Below are positions 24,991 to 33,924 of a DNA stretch of 64,000 nt, in pieces (position 1 is the first letter of the stretch; each line of letters opens with the position of its first letter). The notes below the pieces were generated by a model. It made no database searches and was not told the DNA's origin. It worked only from the letters and a program-made list of their open reading frames with translations. This stretch comes from Streptomyces fumigatiscleroticus. Its GTDB lineage: Bacteria > Actinomycetota > Actinomycetes > Streptomycetales > Streptomycetaceae. Location of the stretch: NCBI RefSeq assembly GCF_014647975.1, contig NZ_BMQF01000005.1:124001-188000 (forward strand), written 5' to 3'. The translations under genes were made by a program, and so were the position numbers.

Positions 24991-26177
24991 GCGACCGACG
25001 CCTCCAGCTCCTCTTCGATCTTGGCGATCAGGCGCTCCTCGATGTCGGGGACACCGATCTGCTGGACCAGCTCGGCGAAGAAGCCGCGGACCACCAGGCG
25101 GCGGGCCTCGTGCTCCGGGATGCCGCGGGCCATCAGGTAGAAGAGCTGCTCGTCGTCGAAGCGGCCGGTGGCGGAGGCGTGGCCGGCGCCGACGATCTCA
25201 CCGGTCTCGATCTCCAGGTTCGGCACCGAGTCGACGCGGGAGCCGTCGGTCAGCACGAGGTTGCGGTTCATCTCGTAGGTGTCCGTGCCCTCGGCCCTGG
25301 CCTCGATCAGCACGTCGCCGATCCACACCGCGTGCGCCTCGTCGCCCTGGAGCGCGCCCTTGTAGACGACGTTGGACTTGCAGTGCGGCTCGTTGTGGTC
25401 GACCAGGAGACGGTGCTCCTGGTGCTGGCCCTGGTCGGTGAAGTACAGGCCGAACAGCTCGGCCTCGCCGCCGGTGCCCGCGTACGTCACGCGCGGGTGC
25501 AGGCGGACGACGTCGCCGCCGAAGGTGACCACGACCGACTTGAAGGTGGCGTCGCGGCCGACGAGCGCGTTGTGCTGGGCGACGTGGACGGCCTTGTCGT
25601 CCCAGTCCTGGACGGAGACGACGGTCAGCTTGGCACCGTCGCCCAGGACGTAGTCCACGTTGGCGGCGAGCACCGCGTCACCGGTGTGGTCGATGACGAC
25701 GACGGCCTCGGCGAAGGCGCCCAGCTCGATCACCTGGTGGCCGAAGGCGGTACCGCCCTCGCCGTGCACCGCGATGCGGATCGGCTCGGTGAGGACGGTC
25801 TCCTTCGGGACGGTCACGACCGAGGCCTGCTCGAAGGCGGAGTAGGCCTGCGCGGCGACACGGTCGACCGGGGTACCGGCCTTGCCGAGCCGCGCGTCGT
25901 CGCGGCCGACGGTCTCGACGGTGACGCCCTCGGGCGCCTCGACGGCGACCTTGACGCCCTCGCCGGTGGCGACGGCGGTGCCGTCGTGCAGTCCGCGCAG
26001 GCGCTCCAGCGGCGTGAACCGCCACTCCTCCTCGCGGCCGTGCGGGACCGGGAAGTCGGCGACGTCGAAGGAGGGCGGGGCGCTCATGCGGGTGGCGACG
26101 GTCGAGTCGGCCTCGGCGGCCACCGCGATCGCACCGGCGGTGGTGCTTCCCACCGGGATGTTCTGAGCCTCAGCCAT
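24987..26177 (-). CDS. sufD: SufD Fe-S assembly scaffold subunit
   Basis: A 396-aa member of the SufB/SufD family. The N-terminal helical part contains PHGREEEWRFTPLERLRGLH. The central right-handed beta helix is about residues 120-330, and the C-terminal helices include HASATGRFDDEQLFYLMARG and IPEHEARRLVVRGF, the SufD signature. It pairs with SufB in the SufBC2D complex. The space of 61 bp to sufB is the widest inside the operon; a weak internal promoter is possible but none was identified. Confidence 0.96.
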   Translation of the reverse strand: MAEAQNIPVGSTTAGAIAVAAEADSTVATRMSAPPSFDVADFPVPHGREEEWRFTPLERLRGLHDGTAVATGEGVKVAVEAPEGVTVETVGRDDARLGKAGTPVDRVAAQAYSAFEQASVVTVPKETVLTEPIRIAVHGEGGTAFGHQVIELGAFAEAVVVIDHTGDAVLAANVDYVLGDGAKLTVVSVQDWDDKAVHVAQHNALVGRDATFKSVVVTFGGDVVRLHPRVTYAGTGGEAELFGLYFTDQGQHQEHRLLVDHNEPHCKSNVVYKGALQGDEAHAVWIGDVLIEARAEGTDTYEMNRNLVLTDGSRVDSVPNLEIETGEIVGAGHASATGRFDDEQLFYLMARGIPEHEARRLVVRGFFAELVQQIGVPDIEERLIAKIEEELEASVA

Positions 26178-26238
26178 GGCTGTCGTAGTGCTCGCTTTCC
26201 GTTACGTAAGGGGCTTGATGGTGACGGCGGCGGATCCC

Positions 26239-27660
26239 TTAGCCGACCGCGCCTTCCATCTGGAGCTCGATCAGCCGGTTGAGCTCGAGCGCGTACTCCA
26301 TCGGCAGTTCCTTGGCGATCGGCTCGACGAAGCCGCGCACGATCATCGCCATCGCCTCGTCCTCGCTCAGACCGCGGCTCATCAGGTAGAAGAGCTGGTC
26401 CTCGGAGACCTTGGAGACGGTCGCCTCGTGGCCCATGGACACGTCGTCCTCGCGGACGTCCACGTAGGGGTAGGTGTCCGAGCGGGAGATGGTGTCCACC
26501 AGCAGCGCGTCGCACAGCACGTTGGACTTGGAGCCCGGGGCGCCCTCGCCGATCTCGATCAGACCGCGGTAGGAGGTACGGCCGCCGCCGCGCGCCACCG
26601 ACTTGGAGACGATGTTGGACGACGTGTTCGGGGCCATGTGGACCATCTTGGCGCCGGCGTCCTGGTGCTGGCCCTCGCCCGCGAAGGCGATGGACAGGGT
26701 CTCGCCCTTGGCGTGCTCGCCCATCAGGTAGACGGCCGGGTACTTCATCGTCACCTTGGAGCCGATGTTGCCGTCGATCCACTCCATGGTCGCGCCCTCG
26801 TAGGCCACGGCGCGCTTGGTGACCAGGTTGTAGACGTTGTTCGACCAGTTCTGGATGGTCGTGTAACGGCAGCGGGCGTTCTTCTTGACGATGATCTCGA
26901 CGACCGCGCTGTGCAGCGAGTCCGACTTGTAGATCGGGGCGGTGCAGCCCTCGACGTAGTGCACGTAGGCACCCTCGTCGACGATGATCAGGGTCCGCTC
27001 GAACTGGCCCATGTTCTCGGTGTTGATCCGGAAGTAGGCCTGGAGCGGGATCTCCACGTGCACGCCCGGCGGCACGTAGATGAAGGAGCCGCCGGACCAC
27101 ACGGCGGTGTTCAGCGCGGCGAACTTGTTGTCACCGGCCGGGATGACCGTGCCGAAGTACTCCTTGAAGAGCTCCGGGTGCTCCTTCAGCGCGGTGTCGG
27201 TGTCCAGGAAGATGACGCCCTGCTCCTCCAGGTCCTCGCGGATCTGGTGGTAGACGACCTCCGACTCGTACTGGGCCGCGACACCGGCCACGAGGCGCTG
27301 CTTCTCCGCCTCGGGGATGCCGAGCTTGTCGTACGTGTTCTTGATGTCCTCGGGCAGGTCCTCCCAGGACTCCGCCTGCTTCTCCGTGGAGCGCACGAAG
27401 TACTTGATGTTGTCGAAGTCGATGCCCGACAGGTCCGAGCCCCAGTTCGGCATGGGCTTCTTCTCGAAGAGCTTCAGGCCCTTGAGACGGAGCTTGGTCA
27501 TCCACTCCGGCTCGGACTTCTTGGAGGAGATGTCCTTGACGACGTCCTCGTTCAGTCCGCGCCTGGCTGCGGCACCGGCCTCGTCGGAGTCGGCCCAGCC
27601 GTATTCGTACTTGCCCAGGCCCTCGAGCTCAGGGTGAGCAGTCTCCGTGGGGAGAGTCAT
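26239..27660 (-). CDS. sufB: SufB Fe-S cluster scaffold subunit
   Basis: A 473-aa protein, highly conserved. [20 protein letters not shown] near the N-terminus, the beta-helix core with [20 protein letters not shown], and [20 protein letters not shown] are visible, as is the C-terminal [17 protein letters not shown]. The cysteine of EGCTAP and that of NVLCDALL are among the residues used for persulfide transfer and cluster building. Its ATG overlaps the sufR stop (27660-27657), so the repressor and first scaffold gene are coupled. Confidence 0.97.
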   Translation of the reverse strand: MTLPTETAHPELEGLGKYEYGWADSDEAGAAARRGLNEDVVKDISSKKSEPEWMTKLRLKGLKLFEKKPMPNWGSDLSGIDFDNIKYFVRSTEKQAESWEDLPEDIKNTYDKLGIPEAEKQRLVAGVAAQYESEVVYHQIREDLEEQGVIFLDTDTALKEHPELFKEYFGTVIPAGDNKFAALNTAVWSGGSFIYVPPGVHVEIPLQAYFRINTENMGQFERTLIIVDEGAYVHYVEGCTAPIYKSDSLHSAVVEIIVKKNARCRYTTIQNWSNNVYNLVTKRAVAYEGATMEWIDGNIGSKVTMKYPAVYLMGEHAKGETLSIAFAGEGQHQDAGAKMVHMAPNTSSNIVSKSVARGGGRTSYRGLIEIGEGAPGSKSNVLCDALLVDTISRSDTYPYVDVREDDVSMGHEATVSKVSEDQLFYLMSRGLSEDEAMAMIVRGFVEPIAKELPMEYALELNRLIELQMEGAVG

Positions 27661-28439
27661 GCGGGGTTCCTCCCGGCCGTGCTTGCAGATGCGTTGGTGC
27701 TCTGTCGATCGTCTTGGGAAATCTGTGAAGCTGGGTGCGGCGCTTGCGGTGTCTTGGGGATGAACGTCGTGCAGACGCCGTCACCGTGTGCGATGGTCGC
27801 CAGCCGCTGCACATGAGTACCGAGCAGCTCGGCGAAAAATTCCGTCTCGGCCTCGCACAGCTGCGGGAACTGCTCGGCGACATGGGCGACCGGGCAGTGG
27901 TGCTGGCAGAGCTGCTCGCCGACCGGTGCGTTGCGCGCCGTAGCAGCGTACCCGTCCGCACTCAGGGCCCTGGCCAGGGCTTCCGCTCGCCGCTCGGGGG
28001 CCACGGACTCGATCGCCTTGCGGTAGGCGCCCCCCTGGGCGGCGATCCGGGCGCGGGCGAAGGCGGCGACGGCCTGCTCCCCGCCCTCGCGCTCGGCGAT
28101 CCAGCGCAGGGCGTCCGCGGCGAGCTTGTCGTAGGACTGGTCGAAGGCGTCGCGGCCGCAGTCGGTGAGCGCGAAGACCTTGGCGGGGCGGCCACGCGTC
28201 CGCGCCCCGTAGATCCGCTGCTCGCGCGGCTGTACGACGTCGTCGGCGACCAGGGCGTCCAGGTGCCGGCGGACGGCCGCCTGGGTGAGGCCGAGGCGGC
28301 CGGCGAGCTCCGCGACGGTCGACGGCCCGTGGTCCAGGATGGACCGCGCGACCCGGTTGCGCGTCGAGCGCTCACCGGTCGCGAACTCGTCCTGCGGGGC
28401 CCCCGAGGGGGTCTCCCGAGCCTCGCCGACGTTTTTCAC
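27657..28439 (-). CDS. sufR: SufR, Fe-S-sensing repressor of the suf operon
   Basis: A 260-aa DeoR/ArsR-like regulator. The winged helix lies at residues 32-60 ([20 protein letters not shown]), followed by the wing [17 protein letters not shown]. The C-terminal cluster-binding part has [20 protein letters not shown], giving Cys/Cys/Cys for a [4Fe-4S] cluster, with a further cysteine in DGVCTTF. Holo-SufR represses its own operon when Fe-S status is good. The start is the GTG at 28439, giving [11 protein letters not shown]; the CAAC-N6-GTTG operator overlaps this codon. It is the first gene of sufR-B-D-Rieske-C-S-U-T. Confidence 0.95.
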   Translation of the reverse strand: MKNVGEARETPSGAPQDEFATGERSTRNRVARSILDHGPSTVAELAGRLGLTQAAVRRHLDALVADDVVQPREQRIYGARTRGRPAKVFALTDCGRDAFDQSYDKLAADALRWIAEREGGEQAVAAFARARIAAQGGAYRKAIESVAPERRAEALARALSADGYAATARNAPVGEQLCQHHCPVAHVAEQFPQLCEAETEFFAELLGTHVQRLATIAHGDGVCTTFIPKTPQAPHPASQISQDDRQSTNASASTAGRNPA

Positions 28440-28452
28440 AACGCCATTGTTG
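28439..28452 (-). promoter_or_regulatory. SufR operator, CAAC-N6-GTTG
   Basis: CAACGCCATTGTTG, a 14-bp palindrome, covers the start codon of sufR. It fits the motif I recall reported for Streptomyces avermitilis SufR. Binding here would block initiation or early elongation of the suf transcript. Confidence 0.75.
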
Positions 28453-28600
28453 CGTAATTCCTCAGGGCCGGGCAAGCCGCGCCCGGACCGCCGGGCGGTG
28501 CCCTGCGTCACTTAGGTGAACCTAATCCGACCTGGGAAAACGATCTTTGATCGTTCAAACCCGTGGCATGTCCGCGCCTCTTCAGGGACACTGCACAACC

Positions 28601-29419
28601 ATGCCCACACCCCCTCCGACCGGCCCACTCGTCACCCGCGGCACCCTCGCCGCACAGCTGCGCACGCTCGGTGTCCGATCCGGCGACACCGTGCTGGTGC
28701 ACTCCTCGCTCAGCGCGCTCGGCTGGGTCTGCGGCGGGGCCGTCGCGGTCGTCCAGGGTCTGCTGGACGCACTCGCCCCGGACGGCACGCTGGTGGTCCC
28801 GACACAGACCGCCGAGCTCTCCGACCCCGCCCTGTGGAGCGATCCACCGGTGCCCGAGGAGTGGTGGAGCACCATCCGGACCGCCATGCCCGCCTACGAC
28901 CCGCTGATCACGCCCTCGACCGGGGTCGGCGTCGTCCCGGAGACCGTGCGCACCTGGCCGGGCGCCCTGCGCAGCGCGCATCCGCAGACGTCGTTCGCGG
29001 CGCTCGGACCGCGCGCGGCCGAGGTCGTCGCCGGGCACGCGACCGACTGCCGGCTGGGCGAGCGCAGCCCGCTGGCGACGCTGGAGGCGATGGGAGCGCG
29101 GGTGCTGCTGCTCGGGGCGGGCTACGCGTCCTGCACCTGCTTCCATCTGGCCGAGTACCGGATACCGTCCCCGCTGGTGGACGTGGGACGGCCGGGTCCG
29201 GTGGGCTGGGAGACCGTCACCGAGGTGGCGATCAGCTCCGACGACTTCGCCGAGCTGGGCGAGGACTTCGAGCGGCGGAATCCCGGCCGGGTGCTGCGCG
29301 GCACGGTGGGCGCGGCGACGGCCCGGCTGTTTCCCCTCGCCGACGCGGTGACGCACGCCGAACGGTGGCTGGCCGCGCACCGGCCACCGGCGCGGGAGGA
29401 TCCGGACCCGCCCGCGTGA
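28601..29419 (+). CDS. AAC(3)-family aminoglycoside N3-acetyltransferase-like protein
   Basis: A 272-aa member of the antibiotic N-acetyltransferase family. [20 protein letters not shown] (residues 20-39), the [10 protein letters not shown] segment, the [13 protein letters not shown] region with the conserved His, and [17 protein letters not shown] are all present. These enzymes use acetyl-CoA to acetylate the 3-amino group of aminoglycosides; many chromosomal Streptomyces members have unknown natural substrates. The gene is divergent from sufR, stands alone and looks like its neighbours in composition, so a housekeeping or cryptic resistance role is likelier than recent acquisition. The ATG at 28601 places the family N-terminus correctly. 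Confidence 0.85.
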   Translation: MPTPPPTGPLVTRGTLAAQLRTLGVRSGDTVLVHSSLSALGWVCGGAVAVVQGLLDALAPDGTLVVPTQTAELSDPALWSDPPVPEEWWSTIRTAMPAYDPLITPSTGVGVVPETVRTWPGALRSAHPQTSFAALGPRAAEVVAGHATDCRLGERSPLATLEAMGARVLLLGAGYASCTCFHLAEYRIPSPLVDVGRPGPVGWETVTEVAISSDDFAELGEDFERRNPGRVLRGTVGAATARLFPLADAVTHAERWLAAHRPPAREDPDPPA

Positions 29420-29534
29420 GCCCCTGTCCACGCGCCCGGCCGCACGCGGGAGCTCCCGTGCACGGCGCCCCGCGAGCAGCGGATACCGCACCCGCCCGTC
29501 CGGTCCGCGGCCGTCGTCCCTAGACTCTGGATTC

Positions 29535-30458
29535 ATGCGAAGCGAGCCCGTGGTCCAGGTCCAGGCCCTGGTGAAGCGGTACGGCACGAAGACCGCCGTG
29601 GACGGCCTCGACCTGGTGGCCCGGGCGGGCGTCACCGCCGTGCTCGGCCCCAACGGGGCGGGCAAGACGACCACGGTCGAGACCTGCGAGGGGTACCGGA
29701 GGCCGGACTCCGGCACGGTGCGCGTCCTGGGCCTCGACCCGGTCCGGGACGCCCACCGGCTGCGGCCCCGCGTCGGTGTCATGCTCCAGTCCGGCGGCGT
29801 CTACTCCGGCGCGCGGGCGGAGGAGATGCTGCGGCACATGGCCCGGCTGCACGCCCACCCGCTGGACGTGGACGCCCTGATCGAACGCCTGGGCCTCGGC
29901 TCCTGCGGCCGGACCTCCTACCGCCGCCTGTCCGGCGGCCAGCAGCAGCGGCTCGCGCTGGCGATGGCCGTGGTCGGCCGCCCCGAGCTGGTGTTCCTGG
30001 ACGAGCCGACCGCCGGCCTGGACCCGCAGGCCCGCCGCGCCACCTGGGACCTGGTCCGGGACCTGCGTGCCGACGGCGTCTCGACGATCCTGACCACCCA
30101 CTACATGGACGAGGCCGAGCAGCTCGCCGACGACGTGGCGATCATCGACGCGGGCCGGGTCATCGCCCAGGGCTCCCCCGAGGAGCTGTGCCGCGGCGGC
30201 GCCGAGAACACGCTGCGGTTCACGGGCCGGCCGGGCCTGGACATCGGTTCCCTGCTCAAGGCGCTGCCGGCGGACTGCTCGGCCGCGGAGCTGACGGCGG
30301 GTTCCTACCGGGTCACCGGCAAGGTCGACCCGCAACTGCTCGCGACGGTCACCTCCTGGTGCGCGCAGCACGGGGTGATGCCGGACCGGATCTCGGTGGA
30401 ACGGCACACCCTCGAAGACGTCTTTCTGGAGCTCACCGGCAAGGAGCTGCGTTCATGA
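29535..30458 (+). CDS. ABC-2 type exporter ATP-binding protein
   Basis: A 307-aa ATPase: Walker A LGPNGAGKTTT (about residues 37-47), signature RLSGGQQQRLALAMA (about 132), Walker B LVFLDEPTAGLD (about 154) and the switch histidine in TTHYMDEAEQ. The C-terminal extension (about 225-307), ending HTLEDVFLELTGKEL, is typical of CcmA/DrrA-like exporter ATPases. Its partner is the permease starting 89 bp downstream. The original gene junction seems to have been duplicated (see 30426-30550). The exported compound is unknown. Confidence 0.93.
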   Translation: MRSEPVVQVQALVKRYGTKTAVDGLDLVARAGVTAVLGPNGAGKTTTVETCEGYRRPDSGTVRVLGLDPVRDAHRLRPRVGVMLQSGGVYSGARAEEMLRHMARLHAHPLDVDALIERLGLGSCGRTSYRRLSGGQQQRLALAMAVVGRPELVFLDEPTAGLDPQARRATWDLVRDLRADGVSTILTTHYMDEAEQLADDVAIIDAGRVIAQGSPEELCRGGAENTLRFTGRPGLDIGSLLKALPADCSAAELTAGSYRVTGKVDPQLLATVTSWCAQHGVMPDRISVERHTLEDVFLELTGKELRS

Positions 30459-30550
30459 TTCCGGCCCGCACCGGCCCCGGCCGGGGGTCCGGGGGTCGCC
30501 CCCCGGAAAAGCACAGCCTGGAGCCCACCGGCAAGGAGCCGCGTCCATGA
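30426..30550 (+). repeat. 33-bp direct repeat from duplicated ATPase/permease junction
   Basis: The 3' end of the ATPase gene including its terminal ATGA (30426-30458) recurs at 30518-30550 with four changes; the second ATGA is the permease start. Between them are 59 bp with a hairpin TCCGGGGG/CCCCCGGA of the kind common between Streptomyces genes. Confidence 0.85.
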
Positions 30551-31317
30551 CCGCCACCGGTACGTACACCCCGGAGCCGGGGGCCGCGCCGCTGCCCCGC
30601 ATGATCGCGGCCCAGGCCGTGCTCGAGACGAAGATGCTGCTCCGCAACGGCGAGCAGCTGCTGCTGACGGTGGTCATCCCGACGCTGCTGCTGGTCCTGT
30701 TCGGCTCCGTGGACATCGTCGACACCGGCGCCGGCGAGGCCGTCGACTTCCTGGCGCCCGGCATCCTCGCGCTGGCGGTGATGTCCACGGCCTTCACCGG
30801 CCAGGCGATCTCCACCGGCTTCGAGCGCCGTTACGGCGTGCTCAAGCGGCTGGCCTCCTCTCCCCTGCCCCGCTGGGGCCTGATGACCGCGAAGACGGCG
30901 TCGGTGCTGGTCACGGAGGTCCTCCAGGTCGTCCTGGTGACGGTCGTCGCCTTCGCCCTGGGCTGGTCGCCGCACGGCAACCCGGCCGCCGTCGTCCTGC
31001 TGCTGCTCCTCGGTACGGCCGCCTTCTCCGGGCTCGGGCTGCTGATGGCGGGCACGCTGAAGGCGGAGGCGACGCTGGCCGCCGCGAACCTGGTGTTCCT
31101 GCTGCTGCTCGTCGGCGGCGGCGTGATCGTCCCGCTGGACAAGTTCCCGGACGCGGCGCAGAGCGTCCTCGGCCTGCTGCCGATCTCGGCGCTCTCGGAC
31201 GGTCTGCGGGACGTGCTCCGGCACGGGGCGGGAATGCCGTGGGGCGACCTGGGGATCCTGGCCGTATGGGCGGTCGTGGGCCTCGCGGCCGCAGGGAAAT
31301 TCTTCCGCTGGGAGTGA
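30547..31317 (+). CDS. ABC-2 type exporter permease
   Basis: A 256-aa membrane protein with six hydrophobic segments. The first is LLLTVVIPTLLLVLFGSVDI (about residues 37-56). The ABC-2 motif region GFERRYGVLKRLASSPLPRW (about 93-112) and the late segment VNLVFLLL-like AANLVFLLLLVGGGVIVPLD are typical. It forms the channel with the upstream ATPase, as in DrrB-type exporters. The start ATG lies in a copy of the ancestral overlap sequence; ribosome binding comes from AAGGAG at about 30533-30538. About 80 bp downstream begins ctaA, possibly on its own promoter. Confidence 0.92.
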   Translation: MTATGTYTPEPGAAPLPRMIAAQAVLETKMLLRNGEQLLLTVVIPTLLLVLFGSVDIVDTGAGEAVDFLAPGILALAVMSTAFTGQAISTGFERRYGVLKRLASSPLPRWGLMTAKTASVLVTEVLQVVLVTVVAFALGWSPHGNPAAVVLLLLLGTAAFSGLGLLMAGTLKAEATLAAANLVFLLLLVGGGVIVPLDKFPDAAQSVLGLLPISALSDGLRDVLRHGAGMPWGDLGILAVWAVVGLAAAGKFFRWE

Positions 31318-31399
31318 GCCGGGCCGCACGGCGCGGGCCGGGCGGCGCGGGCCGGGCGGACGCACCCCTCGTGAACGCGTGCACAAGCGGCGGCCTACC

Positions 31400-32413
31400 A
31401 TGGTGCCCGTGCCAAACGTGACCCGTGCCGACGCCGCAGCCGCCGCGCGCAACCCGCTCGCCTTCATCGCCGAACGCTGGACCCCCACCTCCCGGACGGT
31501 TCAGCGGGCGGCCCTGTCCGCGCTCGTCATGTCGGTGGTCATCGTGGTCACCGGCGGTGCCGTACGGCTGACCGGCTCGGGGCTCGGCTGCCCGACCTGG
31601 CCCAAGTGCACCGCCGACTCGCTGACCACGACCAGCGCCATGGGCTTCCACGGCGTCATCGAGTTCGGCAACCGCATGCTGACCTACGTGCTGTGCGCCG
31701 CGGTGGGCTGGGCGATCATCGCCGCCCGGTCGGAGAAGCCGTGGCGGCGGAGCCTGACCCGGCTCGGCTGGGCACAGTTCTGGGTCGTGATGGGCAACGC
31801 GATCCTCGGCGGCATCGTCGTCCTGGTCGGCCTGAACCCCTACACGGTCGCGGCCCACTTCCTGCTGTCCACCGCCCTGATCGCGGTGGCCACCGTGATG
31901 TGGCAGCGCACCCGGGAGGGCGACACCGCGCCACGGCCCCTGGTCGGCAGGTCCGTGCAGCAGCTGGTCTGGTTCCTGGTCGCGGCCTCGGTGCTGCTGA
32001 TCGCGGTCGGCACCGTGGTCACCGGCGCCGGTCCGCACGCGGGCGACTCCAGCGAGGTGGACCGGATGCCGCTGGACTGGGAGACGGTGGCCAAGCTGCA
32101 CGCCGTGCTGGCGTGGATCGTGGTGACGCTGACGTTCGCCCTGTGGTTCGTCCTCAAGGCCGTCGACGCCCCCAGGGGCCCGCTGCACCGCACCCGCGAG
32201 CTGTTCCTGGTCCTGCTCGCCCAGGGCGTGATCGGCTACGTGCAGTACTTCACGGATCTGCCGGAGCTGCTGGTCGGACTGCACATGCTCGGCTCCGCGG
32301 TGATCTGGATCGCCGTGCTGCGGGTGCTGCTGTCACTGCATGAGCGGCCCCTGGCCGAGGCCGGTGTGCCGGGTCCGGTGCAGTCGGGCTCAACGGTCGG
32401 CGCCGGGATCTGA
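31400..32413 (+). CDS. ctaA: heme A synthase (COX15/CtaA family)
   Basis: A 337-aa integral membrane protein with eight hydrophobic helices. The key features are VVTGGAVRLTGSGLGCPTWP (first helix and the paired cysteines GCPTWPKC), the heme-binding His with FHGVIEFGNRMLTY, and later NPYTVAAHFL, WETVAKLHAVLAW and VGLHMLGSA, which carry the other three histidines. It oxidises the C8 methyl of heme O to give heme A for the aa3 cytochrome oxidase. ctaB, encoding the preceding step, is 5 kb away. The ATG at 31400 is preferred; GTG codons at 31379 and 31403 are alternatives. Confidence 0.95.
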   Translation: MVPVPNVTRADAAAAARNPLAFIAERWTPTSRTVQRAALSALVMSVVIVVTGGAVRLTGSGLGCPTWPKCTADSLTTTSAMGFHGVIEFGNRMLTYVLCAAVGWAIIAARSEKPWRRSLTRLGWAQFWVVMGNAILGGIVVLVGLNPYTVAAHFLLSTALIAVATVMWQRTREGDTAPRPLVGRSVQQLVWFLVAASVLLIAVGTVVTGAGPHAGDSSEVDRMPLDWETVAKLHAVLAWIVVTLTFALWFVLKAVDAPRGPLHRTRELFLVLLAQGVIGYVQYFTDLPELLVGLHMLGSAVIWIAVLRVLLSLHERPLAEAGVPGPVQSGSTVGAGI

Positions 32414-33154
32414 CCGGCGGCCGGCCTCCTGCGCCGGGCCGCCCTGCGCCGGGCCGCCCTGCGCCGGTCCGTCCGGCGCCGGTGCGTGCCGCGCCGGTTC
32501 GGGCCGCGCCGGTTCGGGCCGCATGCGGTCGGAGGTCTGCTCGGCGGGCGCGAGCAGCGTGTCGAACACCGCGAGCAGCTTCTGCACGGTCTGCCGGGAG
32601 AACATCCCGACGAGCGCGGCCACGGCGGCGACCCCGTAGGGATTGATCTCGGCGGACGAGGCCATGGTCGTGGTGAGTCCGCCGCGCAGCACCAGGTACA
32701 CGACGAGCGCCAGCACCGCCCCCACGAACGGCTCCAGCGTGTACATCAGCACCCAGCTGCGCTTCAGCCGTCTGTTGCCGACGTACTCGTACAGGGACCT
32801 CAGGGTGTGGATCAGCGCGCCCAGGCCGCCGGCGGTCAGCACGACGAGGAACAGCCGCGCGTCGCGGAGCAGCCCGGGCGTCCAGAACAGGATCCGGACG
32901 TGTGCCGCGCGCTCCGGCACGGGATCCGTGGCCGCCGCGGGCGGTGGCCATGCCTGCACCAGGGTGGTGGCGATCCCGACGGTGAAGGCGAGCATCACGC
33001 CGGCCAGCAGGACGATGTCCCCTCTCGTCGCGAACTCGGCACCGACGCTCGTCCGCTCGGCCACCTGTCCGGCCGCTGGTCCCGCCGCGCCGCCGGCCCG
33101 GCTCGCTCTGCCGCCGTCCGGTGGATCCTGCGGTCCCGGCTCCCCCTGCGCCAC
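32390..33154 (-). CDS. hypothetical membrane protein with Pro/Ala-rich repeat tail
   Basis: A 254-aa protein of unknown family. The first 40 residues are Gly/Pro-rich and soluble. Four hydrophobic segments follow (about 46-67, 98-118, 132-158 and 172-190). The C-terminal tail is low complexity, with PEPAR, GGPAQ and APA repeats visible as 15-bp DNA repeats near 32430-32520. There is a HTLRSLYEYVGNRRLKRSWV loop between membrane segments. The GTG at 33154 starts it, 9 bp after the upstream winged-helix gene ends, so the two probably share a transcript. Its last 24 bp overlap the 3' end of ctaA on the other strand. Confidence 0.7.
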   Translation of the reverse strand: MAQGEPGPQDPPDGGRASRAGGAAGPAAGQVAERTSVGAEFATRGDIVLLAGVMLAFTVGIATTLVQAWPPPAAATDPVPERAAHVRILFWTPGLLRDARLFLVVLTAGGLGALIHTLRSLYEYVGNRRLKRSWVLMYTLEPFVGAVLALVVYLVLRGGLTTTMASSAEINPYGVAAVAALVGMFSRQTVQKLLAVFDTLLAPAEQTSDRMRPEPARPEPARHAPAPDGPAQGGPAQGGPAQEAGRRSDPGADR

Positions 33155-33163
33155 CGCGTGCTC

Positions 33164-33727
33164 CTAGCCCTCGCCGTGTCCCGCGGGCCCGGTCAGGCCG
33201 GCCTGCTCCAGACAGACGGCGCCGCGCGGGGTGATGGTCCACGCGTTGCGCCGCCACTGGCGGCTGCGCCAGGCCACGCCGGACGCCAGGAGCCTGCGGC
33301 CCACCCGGCTGATCTCGGTGATGTCCACGTCGAGCCGCCTGGCGAGCTGTTCGTTGCTCAAGCCGGGCTCTTCGGCGATCGCCGTGAGGAAGCGTGCCGC
33401 GTGTCCGTGCGGATCGAGACCGAGCTGGAGCGCCGACGGCAGTCTCCGCAGTGACCAGTACGTCACGTCGATCAGGCCGAGGACCCGTCCGCGCTGCTCG
33501 GCGCCCTTGTGGGCGTCACCGTCCCGGACGAGTTTCCCGTACAGCCGGCGTAATCCGTCGTGGGCGGTCCTCAGCGCCGGTTCGTCGGCGGCCAGCGAGG
33601 CGTCGGTGATCAGCATGCCCAGCGAGCTGTAACACCCTTCTGGTATCTCCTGCTCCACCCGCATTTCATCGATCAGATTCTGCACTTCTGTCGACCTGTC
33701 AAGGAATGCACGTTCCGGCTCACTCAT
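33164..33727 (-). CDS. winged-helix DNA-binding protein (MarR-like C-terminus)
   Basis: A 187-aa protein. The N-terminal half (about 1-100) is helical with no recognised domain (VQNLIDEMRVEQEIPEGCYS, RTAHDGLRRLYGKLVRDGDA). The C-terminal half carries a winged helix: PGLSNEQLARRLDVDITEIS (helix-turn-helix, about residues 127-146), then GRRLLASGVAWRSRQWRRNA as the wing and WTITPRGAVCLEQAG. ATG 33727 has GGAGG 6 bp upstream. It is divergent from the nitrilase-like gene and followed by a membrane-protein gene after 9 bp. It may regulate the nitrilase-like gene or serve as its partner; neither is established. Confidence 0.7.
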   Translation of the reverse strand: MSEPERAFLDRSTEVQNLIDEMRVEQEIPEGCYSSLGMLITDASLAADEPALRTAHDGLRRLYGKLVRDGDAHKGAEQRGRVLGLIDVTYWSLRRLPSALQLGLDPHGHAARFLTAIAEEPGLSNEQLARRLDVDITEISRVGRRLLASGVAWRSRQWRRNAWTITPRGAVCLEQAGLTGPAGHGEG

Positions 33728-33787
33728 GTCACTCCTCCCCTTCTTGTTTCTGTGCTGATTCGGCCTGTTCTCCCACCATGACGGCAT

Positions 33788-33807
33788 GTCAAGTGAGTGT
33801 CAAGTGA
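33788..33807. promoter_or_regulatory. 11-bp-spaced direct repeat GTCAAGTGA
   Basis: GTCAAGTGA occurs at 33788-33796 and 33799-33807, one helical turn apart, in the 197-bp divergent spacer. The spacer is much less GC-rich than the rest of the window (run ATGATTTTTACG at about 33815). Plausible operator for the adjacent winged-helix protein. Confidence 0.4.
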
Positions 33808-33924
33808 TGCCCTCATGATTTTTACGACCCCGTTTCGTTACATACTCATCGGCATCTTCGCGGCGCACATGCCCCGGACACCGTTAACATCTGATTACGC
33901 TCGTCCGCATACCGGGGGGATTTC

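Noticed and set aside
28601..29419. Horizontally acquired aminoglycoside-resistance gene.
   Set aside because: Composition matches the neighbours, it lies between core genes and no mobile element is adjacent. Chromosomal AAC(3)-like genes are common in Streptomyces.
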